Below the pieces are notes generated by a model. It had not been told where the DNA came from and did not search any database. It worked only from the letters and a program-made list of their open reading frames with translations. This document shows positions 21,424 to 30,229 of a stretch of DNA of 63,162 nt, piece after piece. The position numbers and the translations under genes are program-made. Within the stretch, counting starts at the first letter, position 1. Every line of letters begins with the position of its first letter. Source of the stretch: Lachnospiraceae bacterium (GTDB lineage Bacteria; Bacillota; Clostridia; Lachnospirales; Lachnospiraceae); contig JAAWAR010000089.1 in NCBI GenBank assembly GCA_022792295.1, positions 1-63,162 of the forward strand. The letters are read 5' to 3'.

Positions 21424-22403
21424 ACAGGCTTCTCCTGCCCTTTTCTCTCAAAACTGCCCCGCGGATACTGCTCCGGAAAATTTTCTTCCAGGTAGCTCCT
21501 CCAGTCAAACACGGCCTCCACGGCCGCGATCGCCACCTCGATCATGGAATCGTCCGGCTCCTTCGTTGTCAGCCCCTGCATCCACATACCCGGGCGGCTC
21601 ACCAGATCCATGAACTTCGAATTGCTGCGTCCCGCAAGGCGCAGCAATTCATAAGAGATACCTGCGATCACCGGGATCAGAAAGACCCTGCTTAAAATCC
21701 GCAGCCAGACAGTCTCTACGCGGACTGCCATAAAGAACAGAATGCTGATGACCATAACGATCAGAAGGAAACTTGTACCGCAGCGCTTGTGCTCTTTCGA
21801 GCTTTTCCTTACATTGTCCACATTTAACATCAAACCGTTTTCGAGGCAGTTGATACACTTATGTTCCGAGCCGTGATACATGAATGTGCGCTTAATGTCA
21901 TCCATGCGGGAGATTACTTTTATATACGTAATAAAAATTGCGATCCGGATCATGCCCTCCAAAACCGCCATTGCCGTCTCCGACGTGATAAAGCGCCGGA
22001 ATATGCCTGCAAGTAAAAGCGGAAGCACCATAAAGATCGCCACCGCCATCAGGACAGAAAACAGCATCACGGCGGTCATGACGACACTCTCCAGACGTTC
22101 CCCGAAGCGGTCGGTCAAAAACTTCTCAAATTTCCCCGGCTCCTCGTCTCCCTCGTCATCCTCAAAAAAGCTTGCCGACCAGGTAAGCGTACGCATGCCC
22201 AGAATCATAGAATCGGCAAAATTAAAAATCCCCCGCACGAACGGCAGCGAAAAAAGCTTTACCTTCTCCGTCATGCTCACATAGGATTCTTTTGAGACGA
22301 CAATCTCCCCGTCCGGCTTACGGACCGCGGTGGCATAATCGTCTCCATGCTTCATCATAATCCCCTCTAAAACTGCCTGTCCCCCGATACCGGAATATTT
22401 CAA
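21420..22403 (-). CDS. DUF1385 membrane protein (TTG start)
   Basis: 327 residues, function unknown. N-terminal YSGIGGQAVLEGIMMKHGDD is the family hallmark; four or more hydrophobic segments follow in residues 90-270, with conserved FMYHGSEHKCINCLENG between them. The family is widely linked to rpmE-prmC-prfA in Clostridia and is sometimes called YqhQ-like. The start is taken as TTG at 22401-22403: GGAGG stands 7 nt upstream and the conserved sequence starts there, while the only upstream ATG (22451) lies inside the rpmE terminator. Confidence 0.9.
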   Translation of the reverse strand: MKYSGIGGQAVLEGIMMKHGDDYATAVRKPDGEIVVSKESYVSMTEKVKLFSLPFVRGIFNFADSMILGMRTLTWSASFFEDDEGDEEPGKFEKFLTDRFGERLESVVMTAVMLFSVLMAVAIFMVLPLLLAGIFRRFITSETAMAVLEGMIRIAIFITYIKVISRMDDIKRTFMYHGSEHKCINCLENGLMLNVDNVRKSSKEHKRCGTSFLLIVMVISILFFMAVRVETVWLRILSRVFLIPVIAGISYELLRLAGRSNSKFMDLVSRPGMWMQGLTTKEPDDSMIEVAIAAVEAVFDWRSYLEENFPEQYPRGSFERKGQEKPV

Positions 22404-22427
22404 TCTTTTTCCTCCAGTTATAAAAAA

Positions 22428-22462
22428 GGTTGAGTTTTCAGAAATCTCCAAAAGCTCAACCT
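22428..22462 (-). terminator. rpmE terminator
   Basis: GGTTGAGCTTTT / AAAACTCAACC hairpin followed by six T residues on the minus strand, 15 nt after the rpmE stop. It lies directly before the DUF1385 ribosome site, so downstream genes depend on partial read-through or another promoter. Confidence 0.85.
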
Positions 22463-22476
22463 TGTCTTATCAAACC

Positions 22477-22686
22477 TTATTTGTCTGTTTTCATACCATA
22501 CTTGCGGTTGAACATCTCGATACGTCCGCGAGCGGAAGCAGCCTTCTGCTGGCCGGTATAGAATGAATGGCATTTGGAACAGATTTCTACGTGAATGTCT
22601 TTCTTGGTAGAACCAGTTACAAATTCATTACCGCAGTTGCAAACGACTTTGGCCTGATAGTAATTTGGGTGGATTCCCTCTTTCAT
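22477..22686 (-). CDS. rpmE: Ribosomal protein L31
   Basis: 69-residue bL31 of the zinc-binding (C+) type: CNCGNEF and [12 protein letters not shown] supply four cysteines. Starts [17 protein letters not shown] 22686 with AGGTG upstream; the frame upstream to 22791 is not conserved in L31 and is excluded. A terminator follows directly, as usual for this gene. Confidence 0.97.
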   Translation of the reverse strand: MKEGIHPNYYQAKVVCNCGNEFVTGSTKKDIHVEICSKCHSFYTGQQKAASARGRIEMFNRKYGMKTDK

Positions 22687-22897
22687 GTGTTTCACCTCTT
22701 TACTGTTTGGTACATGACTGACAGTCACGTTAAAATCTCTGTCCCCATCGAACAGCTTAATCAGTATAGCACAGAAAAAGCGGCTTTGCAAGCATTTTTT
22801 CTCCCTCGCCGCGGCTGACGATTTAGGCAGCTGCCTGCAAAAAACGCCTGACAGGAGAGAGGATCCAGGGTCACGATCTTACGGGATTTTTATTTCT

Positions 22898-23830
22898 TTA
22901 TCCAATCATAACATGCAGATTCCGCAGCTTTCCGTCTTGAATTTGTTCCTGAATTTTAAAGGCATGCGGCTCCAGATATTCCCAGGGCCCGTCTGTAAGA
23001 TGCTGCCTGCGCAGCTCACCAAGGACCGAAGCACAAACAGACTCTATCGTTTCTTCGGCAAACTTTTCGCCGCCCGGGCCGTATGCAGTCAGCAAGCCCT
23101 CCAGCCTAGCTGCCGTTTCAGAAAGCCTGGGGAGCTCTCCTGCCGCCCGGAATGCCCATTTATAATAAGGCATATAACGGTTGCTCAAAAGGAATAGCAT
23201 AGAAAGCCCGTTTTTTACAAATTCATTAAGAGCAAATACCGCCGCACCAGGCTCTCCGTGCCTGATACAACGCATGAAATTATATTGTCCCGCCTGTGCC
23301 ATAAGAACCGCGCGGGCAGCGATCTTCTTTTTCCTCACATCCTCGGGGTAGCCTTTTTTCAGACTCTCACGGACAGCAGAAAATTCACCCAGTGTATCCC
23401 GGAATATCTTTCCGTTTACCGCACAGGCTAGGCTGTATTCCGGAAGCTCCAGCCATTCTTCAAGGCTTTCCGGCACGCCCGGCCGCCCGGTAAAGCGCTG
23501 GTAGAAGTCCCCGGTCAGCATAACCCCGCGGCGTGTTCCGCCTCCAAAGCTTTGTGCTTTCCGCTTTACACCAAGATACTCGCCCGGAAGCTTCCCATAG
23601 GCACAGGAAAGCTTAAATTCCAACTCCCGCTCCAGCACATCGGGAATCCAGAGGCAAAACCCCGCCTCAAAATCATGATCCCTCGAAACCTCGTCGTCAT
23701 ACCCAAAGCAGTCGGAGCCCTCTCCCGCAACGCCTGCCGCGATCACACTCTCATATCCGGCAAACTGTTCCTTGAGCATCTCTCTGCCGTATTCTTCAAA
23801 AAACCGTTCCGACAGCTCCAGCCCGTTCAT
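22898..23830 (-). CDS. DUF4037 protein, nucleotidyltransferase-like
   Basis: 310 residues. GVAGEGSDCFGYDDEVSRDHD contains the G-S-x-D and D-x-D spacing of the nucleotidyltransferase fold, here AGEGSDCFG and SRDHDF, as in DUF4037 proteins. The C-terminal half is helical. Substrate unknown; aminoglycoside or tRNA-type nucleotidyl transfer has been suggested for relatives only on fold. It overlaps the upstream TPR gene by 4 nt (ATGA) and has AGGAGG before its ATG, so the two work as a unit. Confidence 0.85.
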   Translation of the reverse strand: MNGLELSERFFEEYGREMLKEQFAGYESVIAAGVAGEGSDCFGYDDEVSRDHDFEAGFCLWIPDVLERELEFKLSCAYGKLPGEYLGVKRKAQSFGGGTRRGVMLTGDFYQRFTGRPGVPESLEEWLELPEYSLACAVNGKIFRDTLGEFSAVRESLKKGYPEDVRKKKIAARAVLMAQAGQYNFMRCIRHGEPGAAVFALNEFVKNGLSMLFLLSNRYMPYYKWAFRAAGELPRLSETAARLEGLLTAYGPGGEKFAEETIESVCASVLGELRRQHLTDGPWEYLEPHAFKIQEQIQDGKLRNLHVMIG

Positions 23831-24660
23831 CCTGCCTCCTCGCCGCCATAAATTCGGTCAGCCGCCTCCGACAGCTCCTTTTTCACACGAAAATATCCGA
23901 AATGTCCAAAGGTATCGGCACACTTACGACAGTTAAATGCGTAGTAGGCATCGAGGGGAACTTTCGTATCATGAAATCCTTCCAAAGCACGCAAAAGGCA
24001 GCCGTCACACTCCTCGGCGCGGTCCCATTTTTCATACAGCACGGCCAGATTTACCCAAGTTACGGCGATTTCTAAGATGCTCCCCGGGTAAAGCCCCTCC
24101 ATGATCTCCATTGCCTTCTTAAAATAGGTCTCCGCCTTTTTATATTCCCCCAGCTCCTCAAATGCCAGAGCCATGTTGTTAAACAAGCCGCCGAAGCGAT
24201 AGTCTTCGGGTGAAAGCTTCTTCCCATACGCCCGAAACGCCTGCTCATAATAGGGCATGGCCTCCCGGACTCTGCCAAACGCCTTCATCGTCGTCGCCGC
24301 GTTTACAAACGTCGTCCCGCCGCTTACCGTCTCCGAGAGCCCATGCTCCCTGGCACGCGCGAGCCCCCTTTCCACAGCCGTAAGCCCTTTTTCCCGCTCT
24401 CTTGTATTCCGATAAAGGCCCATCATCTCATTGTAAACCGTGATCTGGGACGCCCAGTCTTTGCGGGCCTCAAAGTACAGAAGCCATTTTTCCAAATAGG
24501 CGGAGGCTTCGGTAACCTGATCTTTTGCCAAAAGCGCATCCAAACCTTGAATCACCTCACGAATTTGTGTAGCCTCCCCGCCGTCTTCCACTTCCTTCGA
24601 CGCCGCGGCCATCCGAAAACAGCAGCCCGGCTCCTGCCAGTCCTCTTTTTCTAATTGCAT
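23827..24660 (-). CDS. Tetratricopeptide repeat protein
   Basis: 277 residues, cytosolic. Repeats of about 34 residues: ASAYLEKWLLYFEARKDWAS, NEMMGLYRNTREREKGLTAV, YYEQAFRAYGK, LFNNMALAFEELGEYKKAET, VTWVNLAVLYEKWDRAEEC. C-terminal FNCRKCADTFGHFGYF contains a CxxC pair. A scaffold or sensor for the coupled DUF4037 enzyme is the likely role. ATG 24660 preferred because AGGAGGAG precedes it; the in-frame upstream ATG at 24759 lies in the acyltransferase gene's end. Confidence 0.88.
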   Translation of the reverse strand: MQLEKEDWQEPGCCFRMAAASKEVEDGGEATQIREVIQGLDALLAKDQVTEASAYLEKWLLYFEARKDWASQITVYNEMMGLYRNTREREKGLTAVERGLARAREHGLSETVSGGTTFVNAATTMKAFGRVREAMPYYEQAFRAYGKKLSPEDYRFGGLFNNMALAFEELGEYKKAETYFKKAMEIMEGLYPGSILEIAVTWVNLAVLYEKWDRAEECDGCLLRALEGFHDTKVPLDAYYAFNCRKCADTFGHFGYFRVKKELSEAADRIYGGEEAG

Positions 24661-24685
24661 CTTCGATCTCCTCCTGTCTTTCTCT

Positions 24686-25753
24686 CTACAGCTCCCTCCC
24701 ACCGGAAAGCAGTCTCCAAAGCGGCTGACAAAAACGATTGAAAGCAAGCGCCAGGCCATAGGATACCAGAACCGTCAAAAACGGAAGCGCTAAAAAAAGG
24801 AACAACGCCGCGGGCGCCAGCAGACTGCCCGGCAGGACATGTCCCAACACGAGTGCCGCTCCCTTATTCACAAAACGCACACACCCATAATGAACCGCGT
24901 ACAGAAACAGGCTCTGCCGCATATACGGCTTTGTTTGCGGGAGGCGTGCTCCGTCAAGGAGAAGCCACAGAGAAGCCGGAAGCAGAAGCCGAAATAAAAC
25001 GGTCCACAGAACACTCTCCCCCGGCCTTCCCGCCTGTAAAAAGCAGACCGCCGCAAGCAATGCCCCCTCTATTCCGGTTAAAACCTGCAGCCGTCCTCTC
25101 CTTCCCTCCACAAAGCCTCTGCCATGAACCGCCCCATAAGCGGCAAAGGAGTAATAGAGCAGCGCATCCGTATTCGGATGCTGCGTATCCAGTCCAAAAT
25201 AGACGGCCGCAAGCAGGCATGCAAGGTAAACCAGCCCATACGCCTTATCCCGCACAAGCACATAAACCGCGGGTGAAAGCATAATCAAAAAAATCAGCTG
25301 GTATAGATACCAGAAGATCGGCGCATAGCTGTAGCTATATACCGCATTTAAGACTTCCGCTGCGTTAAAAGGCACCGGCTCTTTCCCCACGATCCCCCGC
25401 ACGGCCGGAAGCCTGGAGGCCAGCACATAGCCGATATAATACAGAAGGTTCCATACAATGTAGGGAACAACGATGCTCCTCGCACGGGTCTGCCACTTAT
25501 CTGCCAGCTTCTCCCAGGTAAATCCCCGAAAAAAAAGATAGGCTGACAGCATAAAAAATCCCGGCACTGCAGCTTGGCCGAGCCCCTCTGCCACCAGTCT
25601 CTCAACCGCTTCCACAAGCTCCCAGCCACTCCCCTCTAAGCCTTTGGGAAGGCTTTGGAACACGTCCACATTATAGGAGTGAATCCAGATCACCAAGATA
25701 CTAAACACGAACATCAGCCATGAAACCTTATTGCGGAATGCTTTCTCCTCCAC
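24686..25753 (-). CDS. Membrane acyltransferase (acyltransferase 3 family)
   Basis: 355 residues with about ten predicted helices. N-terminal LVIWIHSYNVDVF carries the family's H in the first helix region, and FFMLSAYLFFRGFTWEK is the typical second segment. Such enzymes O-acetylate or succinylate surface polysaccharides, peptidoglycan or lipids using a membrane-embedded site. The start codon is GTG at 25751-25753, with GGGGGAG upstream. It ends 25 nt before the TPR gene begins and probably shares its transcript. Confidence 0.87.
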   Translation of the reverse strand: MEEKAFRNKVSWLMFVFSILVIWIHSYNVDVFQSLPKGLEGSGWELVEAVERLVAEGLGQAAVPGFFMLSAYLFFRGFTWEKLADKWQTRARSIVVPYIVWNLLYYIGYVLASRLPAVRGIVGKEPVPFNAAEVLNAVYSYSYAPIFWYLYQLIFLIMLSPAVYVLVRDKAYGLVYLACLLAAVYFGLDTQHPNTDALLYYSFAAYGAVHGRGFVEGRRGRLQVLTGIEGALLAAVCFLQAGRPGESVLWTVLFRLLLPASLWLLLDGARLPQTKPYMRQSLFLYAVHYGCVRFVNKGAALVLGHVLPGSLLAPAALFLFLALPFLTVLVSYGLALAFNRFCQPLWRLLSGGREL

Positions 25754-25858
25754 TCTGCCTGCTCCCCCTTCCCTCTGCGCTTTCTACCTTGACAGTATAA
25801 CATGTCCCCCCCTTTTTTTCTATAAAAAAATGCGTTTCAGTCTGTCCGGCCGTCTGTC

Positions 25859-25903
25859 AAACCGTATCCATTCCTTTACTCTTTAAAGGAATGGATACGG
25901 TTT
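25859..25903. repeat. Perfect 19-bp inverted repeat
   Basis: Arms at 25859-25877 and 25885-25903 (AAACCGTATCCATTCCTTT and its complement), 7-nt spacer. No T-run follows on either strand, so it is not a standard terminator. It stands in the 368-bp gap 25754-26121 between the divergent acyltransferase and M20 genes. The rest of that gap is GC-rich with only the M20 promoter recognised. Confidence 0.8.
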
Positions 25904-26069
25904 GCTTTCGTGTAAGCGGTTCCTTTTCATGAAACCTTGCCGTTTCGTACACAGACTATACCCTCCGCAGACAAGGGAGCCGGGGCATCCGGCAGTGCGG
26001 CGGAAGAACGCGCACTGGAGGTACGCCGATTGACTAATGCCGCGCTTCGGTCTGTGCGGTCCTCTTGCG

Positions 26070-26099
26070 CATTCCTCCTTAGGCATGCTATACTGTCTT
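26070..26099 (+). promoter_or_regulatory. Promoter of the M20 amidohydrolase
   Basis: TTGCGC and TATACT with an 18-nt spacer, about 25 nt before the AGGAGG and ATG at 26122. Confidence 0.5.
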
Positions 26100-26121
26100 C
26101 AAAAAAAAGGAGGACCCCATT

Positions 26122-27300
26122 ATGAAAGATTTTGTAAAAAAACTGGCGGCGGATTACACCGCCCTCCAGCTTACCCACTTTCACCATCTCCACGCATATC
26201 CCGAGCTGTCCTTTGAAGAACATAAGACAAGCGCCTATATTAAAAAGCACCTGGCAGAGCTTGGAATCCACATACTGGAGGAATTTGGAGGGACAAACGT
26301 TGTCGGCCTCTTAGACAGCGGCCGCCCCGGCCCCACCATCGCGTTCCGAGCTGATATTGACGCGCTCCCCGTCCAGGAGGAGACCGATCTGCCGTACAAA
26401 TCCGTCATCCCGGGCGTCATGCACGCCTGCGGTCACGACAGCCACACGGCCACGCTTTTGGCCTTCGCCGCCCTCCTTTGTGCGCATCCGGAACTTGTAA
26501 AGGGGCGTGTAAAGTTTATCTTCCAATGTGCCGAGGAAAAACTCCCCGGAGGAGCAAAGGGCCTGTGCGAAAACGGCGTCATGGACGATGTCGATGCGAT
26601 CTACGGCCTGCACTGTGCCGCAAAAAAGCCGCTGGGCGAGATCGTCGCCAACATTGGTCCTCATTCTGCCTGCATCGGTGTCTATGAGGTCACCGTCCGC
26701 GGAAAGGGCGGACACGGCAGCTCACCTCATGAGGCCCTGAATCCGGTCCCCGTGGCCTGTATGCTGGCTACGGCCATTAATCAGCTTCTCGCCGAGAAGG
26801 CGAGCCCCCTCGAAAAGGCTGTCTTGACTGTCTCCTATATCCGCGGCGGCAAATACCCCAACATTATCCCCTCTGCGGTGACGCTCGGCGGCAACCTGCG
26901 CACCTTTAACAATGAACTTACCGTTTCCCTCTTTGAACAGCTCCAAAAGACCTGCGAGGGATTCTGCGGCGCATACGGCTGTACCTGCGATGTTAAAGCC
27001 ACCTTCGGATACCCTTCTACCGTCAACACAGAAGCGCAAACCCTCCTGGTCCGGCAGGCGGCAGAAGAAATGGGCTATCCATGGAAAACGACAGAACCCA
27101 AGCTCGGCGGTGAGGATTTCAGCTACTACCTCTTAAAAAAGCCCGGAAGCTTCTTTGACATCGGCATGGCCGATCCAAAGCAGCCGGAAGAAGCCGCACC
27201 GCACCACAACTGTAAATTCCAGCTTGATGAGCGCGGACTGGCCATCGCCCTGGAAATGGAGCTTGCCGTTTATTTAAAAACGGTAGGCTACCCTCAGTGA
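26122..27300 (+). CDS. M20D-type amidohydrolase / aminoacylase
   Basis: 392-residue zinc metallohydrolase of peptidase family M20 subfamily D (hippurate hydrolase, N-acyl-amino acid or AbgA/B-like enzymes). Metal-binding segments: FRADIDALPVQEETDLPY, MHACGHDSHTATLL, FQCAEEKLPGGAKG and C-terminal GGEDFSYYLLKKPG; dimerisation domain with GKGGHGSSPHEALNPV. It deacylates an N-acyl amino acid or peptide in the cytosol; which one is not clear. AGGAGG upstream of the ATG. The gene is flanked by its own promoter and stands alone. Confidence 0.92.
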   Translation: MKDFVKKLAADYTALQLTHFHHLHAYPELSFEEHKTSAYIKKHLAELGIHILEEFGGTNVVGLLDSGRPGPTIAFRADIDALPVQEETDLPYKSVIPGVMHACGHDSHTATLLAFAALLCAHPELVKGRVKFIFQCAEEKLPGGAKGLCENGVMDDVDAIYGLHCAAKKPLGEIVANIGPHSACIGVYEVTVRGKGGHGSSPHEALNPVPVACMLATAINQLLAEKASPLEKAVLTVSYIRGGKYPNIIPSAVTLGGNLRTFNNELTVSLFEQLQKTCEGFCGAYGCTCDVKATFGYPSTVNTEAQTLLVRQAAEEMGYPWKTTEPKLGGEDFSYYLLKKPGSFFDIGMADPKQPEEAAPHHNCKFQLDERGLAIALEMELAVYLKTVGYPQ

Positions 27301-27398
27301 ACAAGGGTATATTCTGCCGTTAGCAGAAAGGAAAACAGCAGGAATGAATCAGGGGTCTGCAGATGATCCCACGGAATCGGCAAATCATCTCCCTGGAC

Positions 27399-27427
27399 TT
27401 GACACATTTCTCCATCTGTGTTATTGT
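27399..27427 (+). promoter_or_regulatory. bioB promoter
   Basis: Consensus TTGACA at 27399-27404 and TATTGT at 27422-27427, spacer 17 nt. Confidence 0.75.
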
Positions 27428-27455
27428 TAACCAAAATATATTTTTCAGTTTACTT
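27424..27455 (+). promoter_or_regulatory. BirA-type biotin operator
   Basis: Left half-site TTGTTAACC at 27424-27432, 14-nt AT-rich spacer, right half AGTTTACTT at 27447-27455 with the GTTTAC core. This matches the BirA operator arrangement of two inverted half-sites, though the right half is weak. It overlaps the -10 box, so BirA-biotinyl-AMP would block polymerase. Confidence 0.75.
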
Positions 27456-27479
27456 TTTACGGAAGGAGAATGAAACGGC

Positions 27480-28442
27480 ATGTCCCTGACACAAGAATTA
27501 AAAGAAAAAGTTCTGTTTGGCGGCCAGATCACCCGCGAAGAAGCTCTGTCCCTATATGGTGCTCCCTTGGAGGAGCTCTGCGAAGCTGCCAATGAAATTC
27601 GCATACATTTCTGCGGAAACCGCTTCGACATGTGTACCATCATCAACGGCAAAAGCGGGCGCTGTTCCGAAGACTGCAAATACTGCGCCCAGTCTGCCTG
27701 CTACCGGGCAAAGGTTGAAGAACGCCCGCTGCTTTCGGCCGAAGAAATCGTCGAGGGAGCCCGAGAAAGCGACTCACAGGGCGTTCTGCGCTACTCCATT
27801 GTCACCTCCGGCAGACGCTTAAGCGACGAGGAGATCGACCGGATGTGCGACGCGATTCGTCAAATCCGCAAGAAAACGGGCATACGTGTGTGCATCTCCT
27901 TCGGACTCCTTAACGAGACGCAGTTTCACAGGCTCCGGGAAGCCGGGGCCGAACGCGTACATAACAACCTGGAAACCTCCAGGCGCAACTTCCCCCAAAT
28001 CTGCTCCACGCATACCTTTGATGATAAGCTCGCGACGGTCCGCGCCGCCAAAAATGCCGGCCTTACGGTGTGCAGCGGCGGCATCGTGGGAATGGGTGAG
28101 ACGCCCGAAGACCGAATCGACCTGGCACTCACGCTGCGGGAATTCGGAATCCTCTCGATTCCCGTCAATATGTTAAACCCCATTCCCGGGACTCCCTACG
28201 AAAGCCTGCCAACGCTTACAAATGATGAGATGCGCCGCATTGTGGCCGTCTTCCGCTTTCTGCTACCTAATGCCTTCATCCGCCTTGCCGGCGGCCGGGG
28301 CCTTTTGCCCGACAAAGGGCGGGCCTGCTTCCTCTCCGGGGCTAACGCCGCGATTTCCGGCGATCTGTTAACCACCTCCGGAATCCGTACGGCAACCGAC
28401 ATGGAGCTTCTGCAGGAAATCGGCTACGAGGTCAGAATATAG
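27480..28442 (+). CDS. bioB: Biotin synthase
   Basis: 320-residue radical SAM enzyme inserting sulfur into dethiobiotin. Radical SAM cluster motif CSEDCKYC near residue 64-71 and downstream CISFGLLNE, VHNNLETSRRNF and MLNPIPGTPYE with RLAGGRG near the C-terminus, which places the auxiliary [2Fe-2S] arginine. AAGGAG upstream of ATG 27480, 11-nt spacing. It is alone: no bioA, bioD or bioF is seen within the window. Regulation by BirA is suggested by the operator in its promoter. Confidence 0.95.
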   Translation: MSLTQELKEKVLFGGQITREEALSLYGAPLEELCEAANEIRIHFCGNRFDMCTIINGKSGRCSEDCKYCAQSACYRAKVEERPLLSAEEIVEGARESDSQGVLRYSIVTSGRRLSDEEIDRMCDAIRQIRKKTGIRVCISFGLLNETQFHRLREAGAERVHNNLETSRRNFPQICSTHTFDDKLATVRAAKNAGLTVCSGGIVGMGETPEDRIDLALTLREFGILSIPVNMLNPIPGTPYESLPTLTNDEMRRIVAVFRFLLPNAFIRLAGGRGLLPDKGRACFLSGANAAISGDLLTTSGIRTATDMELLQEIGYEVRI

Positions 28443-28455
28443 CTATGTTTGTGCC

Positions 28456-29658
28456 CTATGCCGGATCCAGTCCCTCCCGGACGATCCGGCAATAGTTTTC
28501 CTTGTCCGTATCGCCTTCCGTGGAAATACACAGGATCTGTGAGGTCTCATCCAGCCCCAGCTTTTCTTTAAGCTGTGCATACGCCCCATTTTCCAGGATC
28601 TCTGCCACGGTGCCGATCGTCGCGGCCCCGCTCTCTCCCGAGACAATTAGCGGATCTATCCCCATTGGCTTTGCGAGCAGCCGCATTCCTTTTGCCGCGA
28701 TCCTGTCAGAGATCGAAATAAAATGATCGGCATACGCCTCCAGAATCTTCCAGCCAATCGTGCACGGCTCTCCGCAGCACAGGCCGGCCATCATGGAATT
28801 CATTTCTCCCGTCACAAAATGGAGCTTCCCGTCACTGGCCTTAGCCGTGCGGAAGATACAGTCCGCCTGATCCGGCTCCACGACCGCAATCACCGGCCGT
28901 TTACCGGTCCCATAATAATCCATAAAAAAGCCGGTCACTGCCCCGGCCATAGCCCCGACACCCGCCTGCAAAAAAATATGCGTCGGCCGTATCTTTTCCG
29001 CCGTCAGCTGCTCTGCTGCCTCAAGCGCCATCGTCGTATAACCCTGCATAATCCAGGTCGGAATCTTTTCATACCCCTCCCACGCCGTATCCTGTACCAG
29101 AAGCCAGCCTTTTTCCTCCGAAAGCCGCTTTGCCTCCCGCACCGTATCGTCATAATTCCAGTCCGTGATCCTCGCGTCGGCTCCCAGGGCGCGGATATTC
29201 CCAAGCCGTTCTGCCGCGCTTCCCTTCGGCATCAAAACGACACTCTTGGCGCCCAGGCGGCCTGCCGTCCAAGCGACCCCGCGGCCATGATTGCCGTCGG
29301 TAGCCGTAACAAACGTAAGCGGCTCCAGCCGTTTTCGCACCTCCCAGTCAGAAAGACGCCCAAAAGTCAACTCCGCCTCTAAAATCCCCAGCCGCTCTGC
29401 AATGCAGCGGCCAATGCTATAGCTTCCACCCAGGACCTTAAACGCATTCAACCCAAAACGCGTACTCTCATCCTTTACATAAATACCGCCCACGCCCAAC
29501 CGTTCGGAAAGCGCTGGCAGGGCCATAAGCCTGGTCGCTTCATACTCCGGAAAGCTTTCATGAAATACCCGCACCTTTTTCGCCCGCCTGACACCAAACT
29601 CCCCAACCGGATACGACCTTCTCTCTTTTCCTCCATAATACACGGCTTGTATCTCCAT
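28456..29658 (-). CDS. dpaL: Diaminopropionate ammonia-lyase
   Basis: 400-residue fold-type II PLP enzyme that splits 2,3-diaminopropionate to pyruvate and two ammonia. FGLNAFKVLGGSYSIG carries the PLP lysine (about residue 73), ATDGNHGRGVAWTAGRLG is the phosphate/aminoacrylate loop and GVGAMAGAVTGFF the glycine-rich phosphate-binding loop. Normal length for YgeX. AAGGAGGAG precedes the ATG, and a TATAAT box on the minus strand is near 29693. Neighbours give no further pathway context. Confidence 0.94.
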   Translation of the reverse strand: MEIQAVYYGGKERRSYPVGEFGVRRAKKVRVFHESFPEYEATRLMALPALSERLGVGGIYVKDESTRFGLNAFKVLGGSYSIGRCIAERLGILEAELTFGRLSDWEVRKRLEPLTFVTATDGNHGRGVAWTAGRLGAKSVVLMPKGSAAERLGNIRALGADARITDWNYDDTVREAKRLSEEKGWLLVQDTAWEGYEKIPTWIMQGYTTMALEAAEQLTAEKIRPTHIFLQAGVGAMAGAVTGFFMDYYGTGKRPVIAVVEPDQADCIFRTAKASDGKLHFVTGEMNSMMAGLCCGEPCTIGWKILEAYADHFISISDRIAAKGMRLLAKPMGIDPLIVSGESGAATIGTVAEILENGAYAQLKEKLGLDETSQILCISTEGDTDKENYCRIVREGLDPA

Positions 29659-29689
29659 AACTCCTCCTTACCACTACAATCTATAACAA

Positions 29690-29870
29690 AATTATACCAA
29701 ACTTTCCCCTCTTTTTATATAAAAATCCTCTCCAAATCTATAACACCCCCTCCCCCCAAAAACAACCTACCAAAAAGCCACGCCCCCCCTTACACTATAA
29801 AAAAACAGTATCTCCCACCACCACCTAAAATACACACCGCCACACTCCCTATCCCGCTCCCGAAACAACG
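29690..29870. other. Guanine-poor A/C-rich intergenic tract
   Basis: About 180 bp of the plus strand consists almost only of C, A and T with very few G residues, including CACCCCCTCCCCCCAAAAAC and runs of CCACC. It separates dpaL from the palindromic element. No ORF or consensus promoter was recognised in it except the dpaL -10 at its left edge. Confidence 0.7.
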
Positions 29871-29872
29871 TA

Positions 29873-30128
29873 GCAGAGGCCGGTGCAGGCAGACGGGCTA
29901 CTGCCGCCGTTGGCGAGGCGCTGCAGAAGCTCTTAGCCTGTGGCGATACAAAAATGAGCGGCGGATTTCGGCATTCCCTGCCGAAATCCGAGAAGCACGG
30001 AGCGGAAAAATTCTTCAGAATTTTTCCAGCGACTTGCTTCGATCCCTCATTTTTGCATTGTCACAGGCTTAGAGCTTCCAGCACCGAAGCCTGGCGGCAG
30101 TAGCCCGTCTGCCTGCACCGGCCTCTGC
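29873..30128. repeat. 256-bp palindromic element with branched inner hairpins
   Basis: The outer arms, 29873-29908 and 30093-30128, are perfect 36-bp inverted copies. Pairing then continues inward with a few mismatches (GCTGCAGAAGCTCTTAGCCT against its partner at 30050-30088, up to CAAAAATGAG), giving a stem of about 85-90 bp. Inside are two independent perfect hairpins: 29962-29990 (11 bp, 7-nt loop) and 30004-30027 (10 bp, 4-nt loop). It encodes no convincing protein. It could be a MITE-like non-autonomous element or a structured RNA; no target duplication was recognised. No second copy was found in this window. Confidence 0.85.
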
Positions 30129-30229
30129 GGCCCCCCCCTCCCCCGCTCCTTTAATAAACCATTGACGCCCCCGCCCCTTTCCGTTATACTGATTGACAGA
30201 CAAATACTCCAAAGAAAGAAGGAAAAACC

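Noticed and set aside
27345-27431. 28-codon ORF upstream of bioB as a leader peptide
   Set aside because: The bioB promoter lies within it, so it would not be on the bioB transcript.
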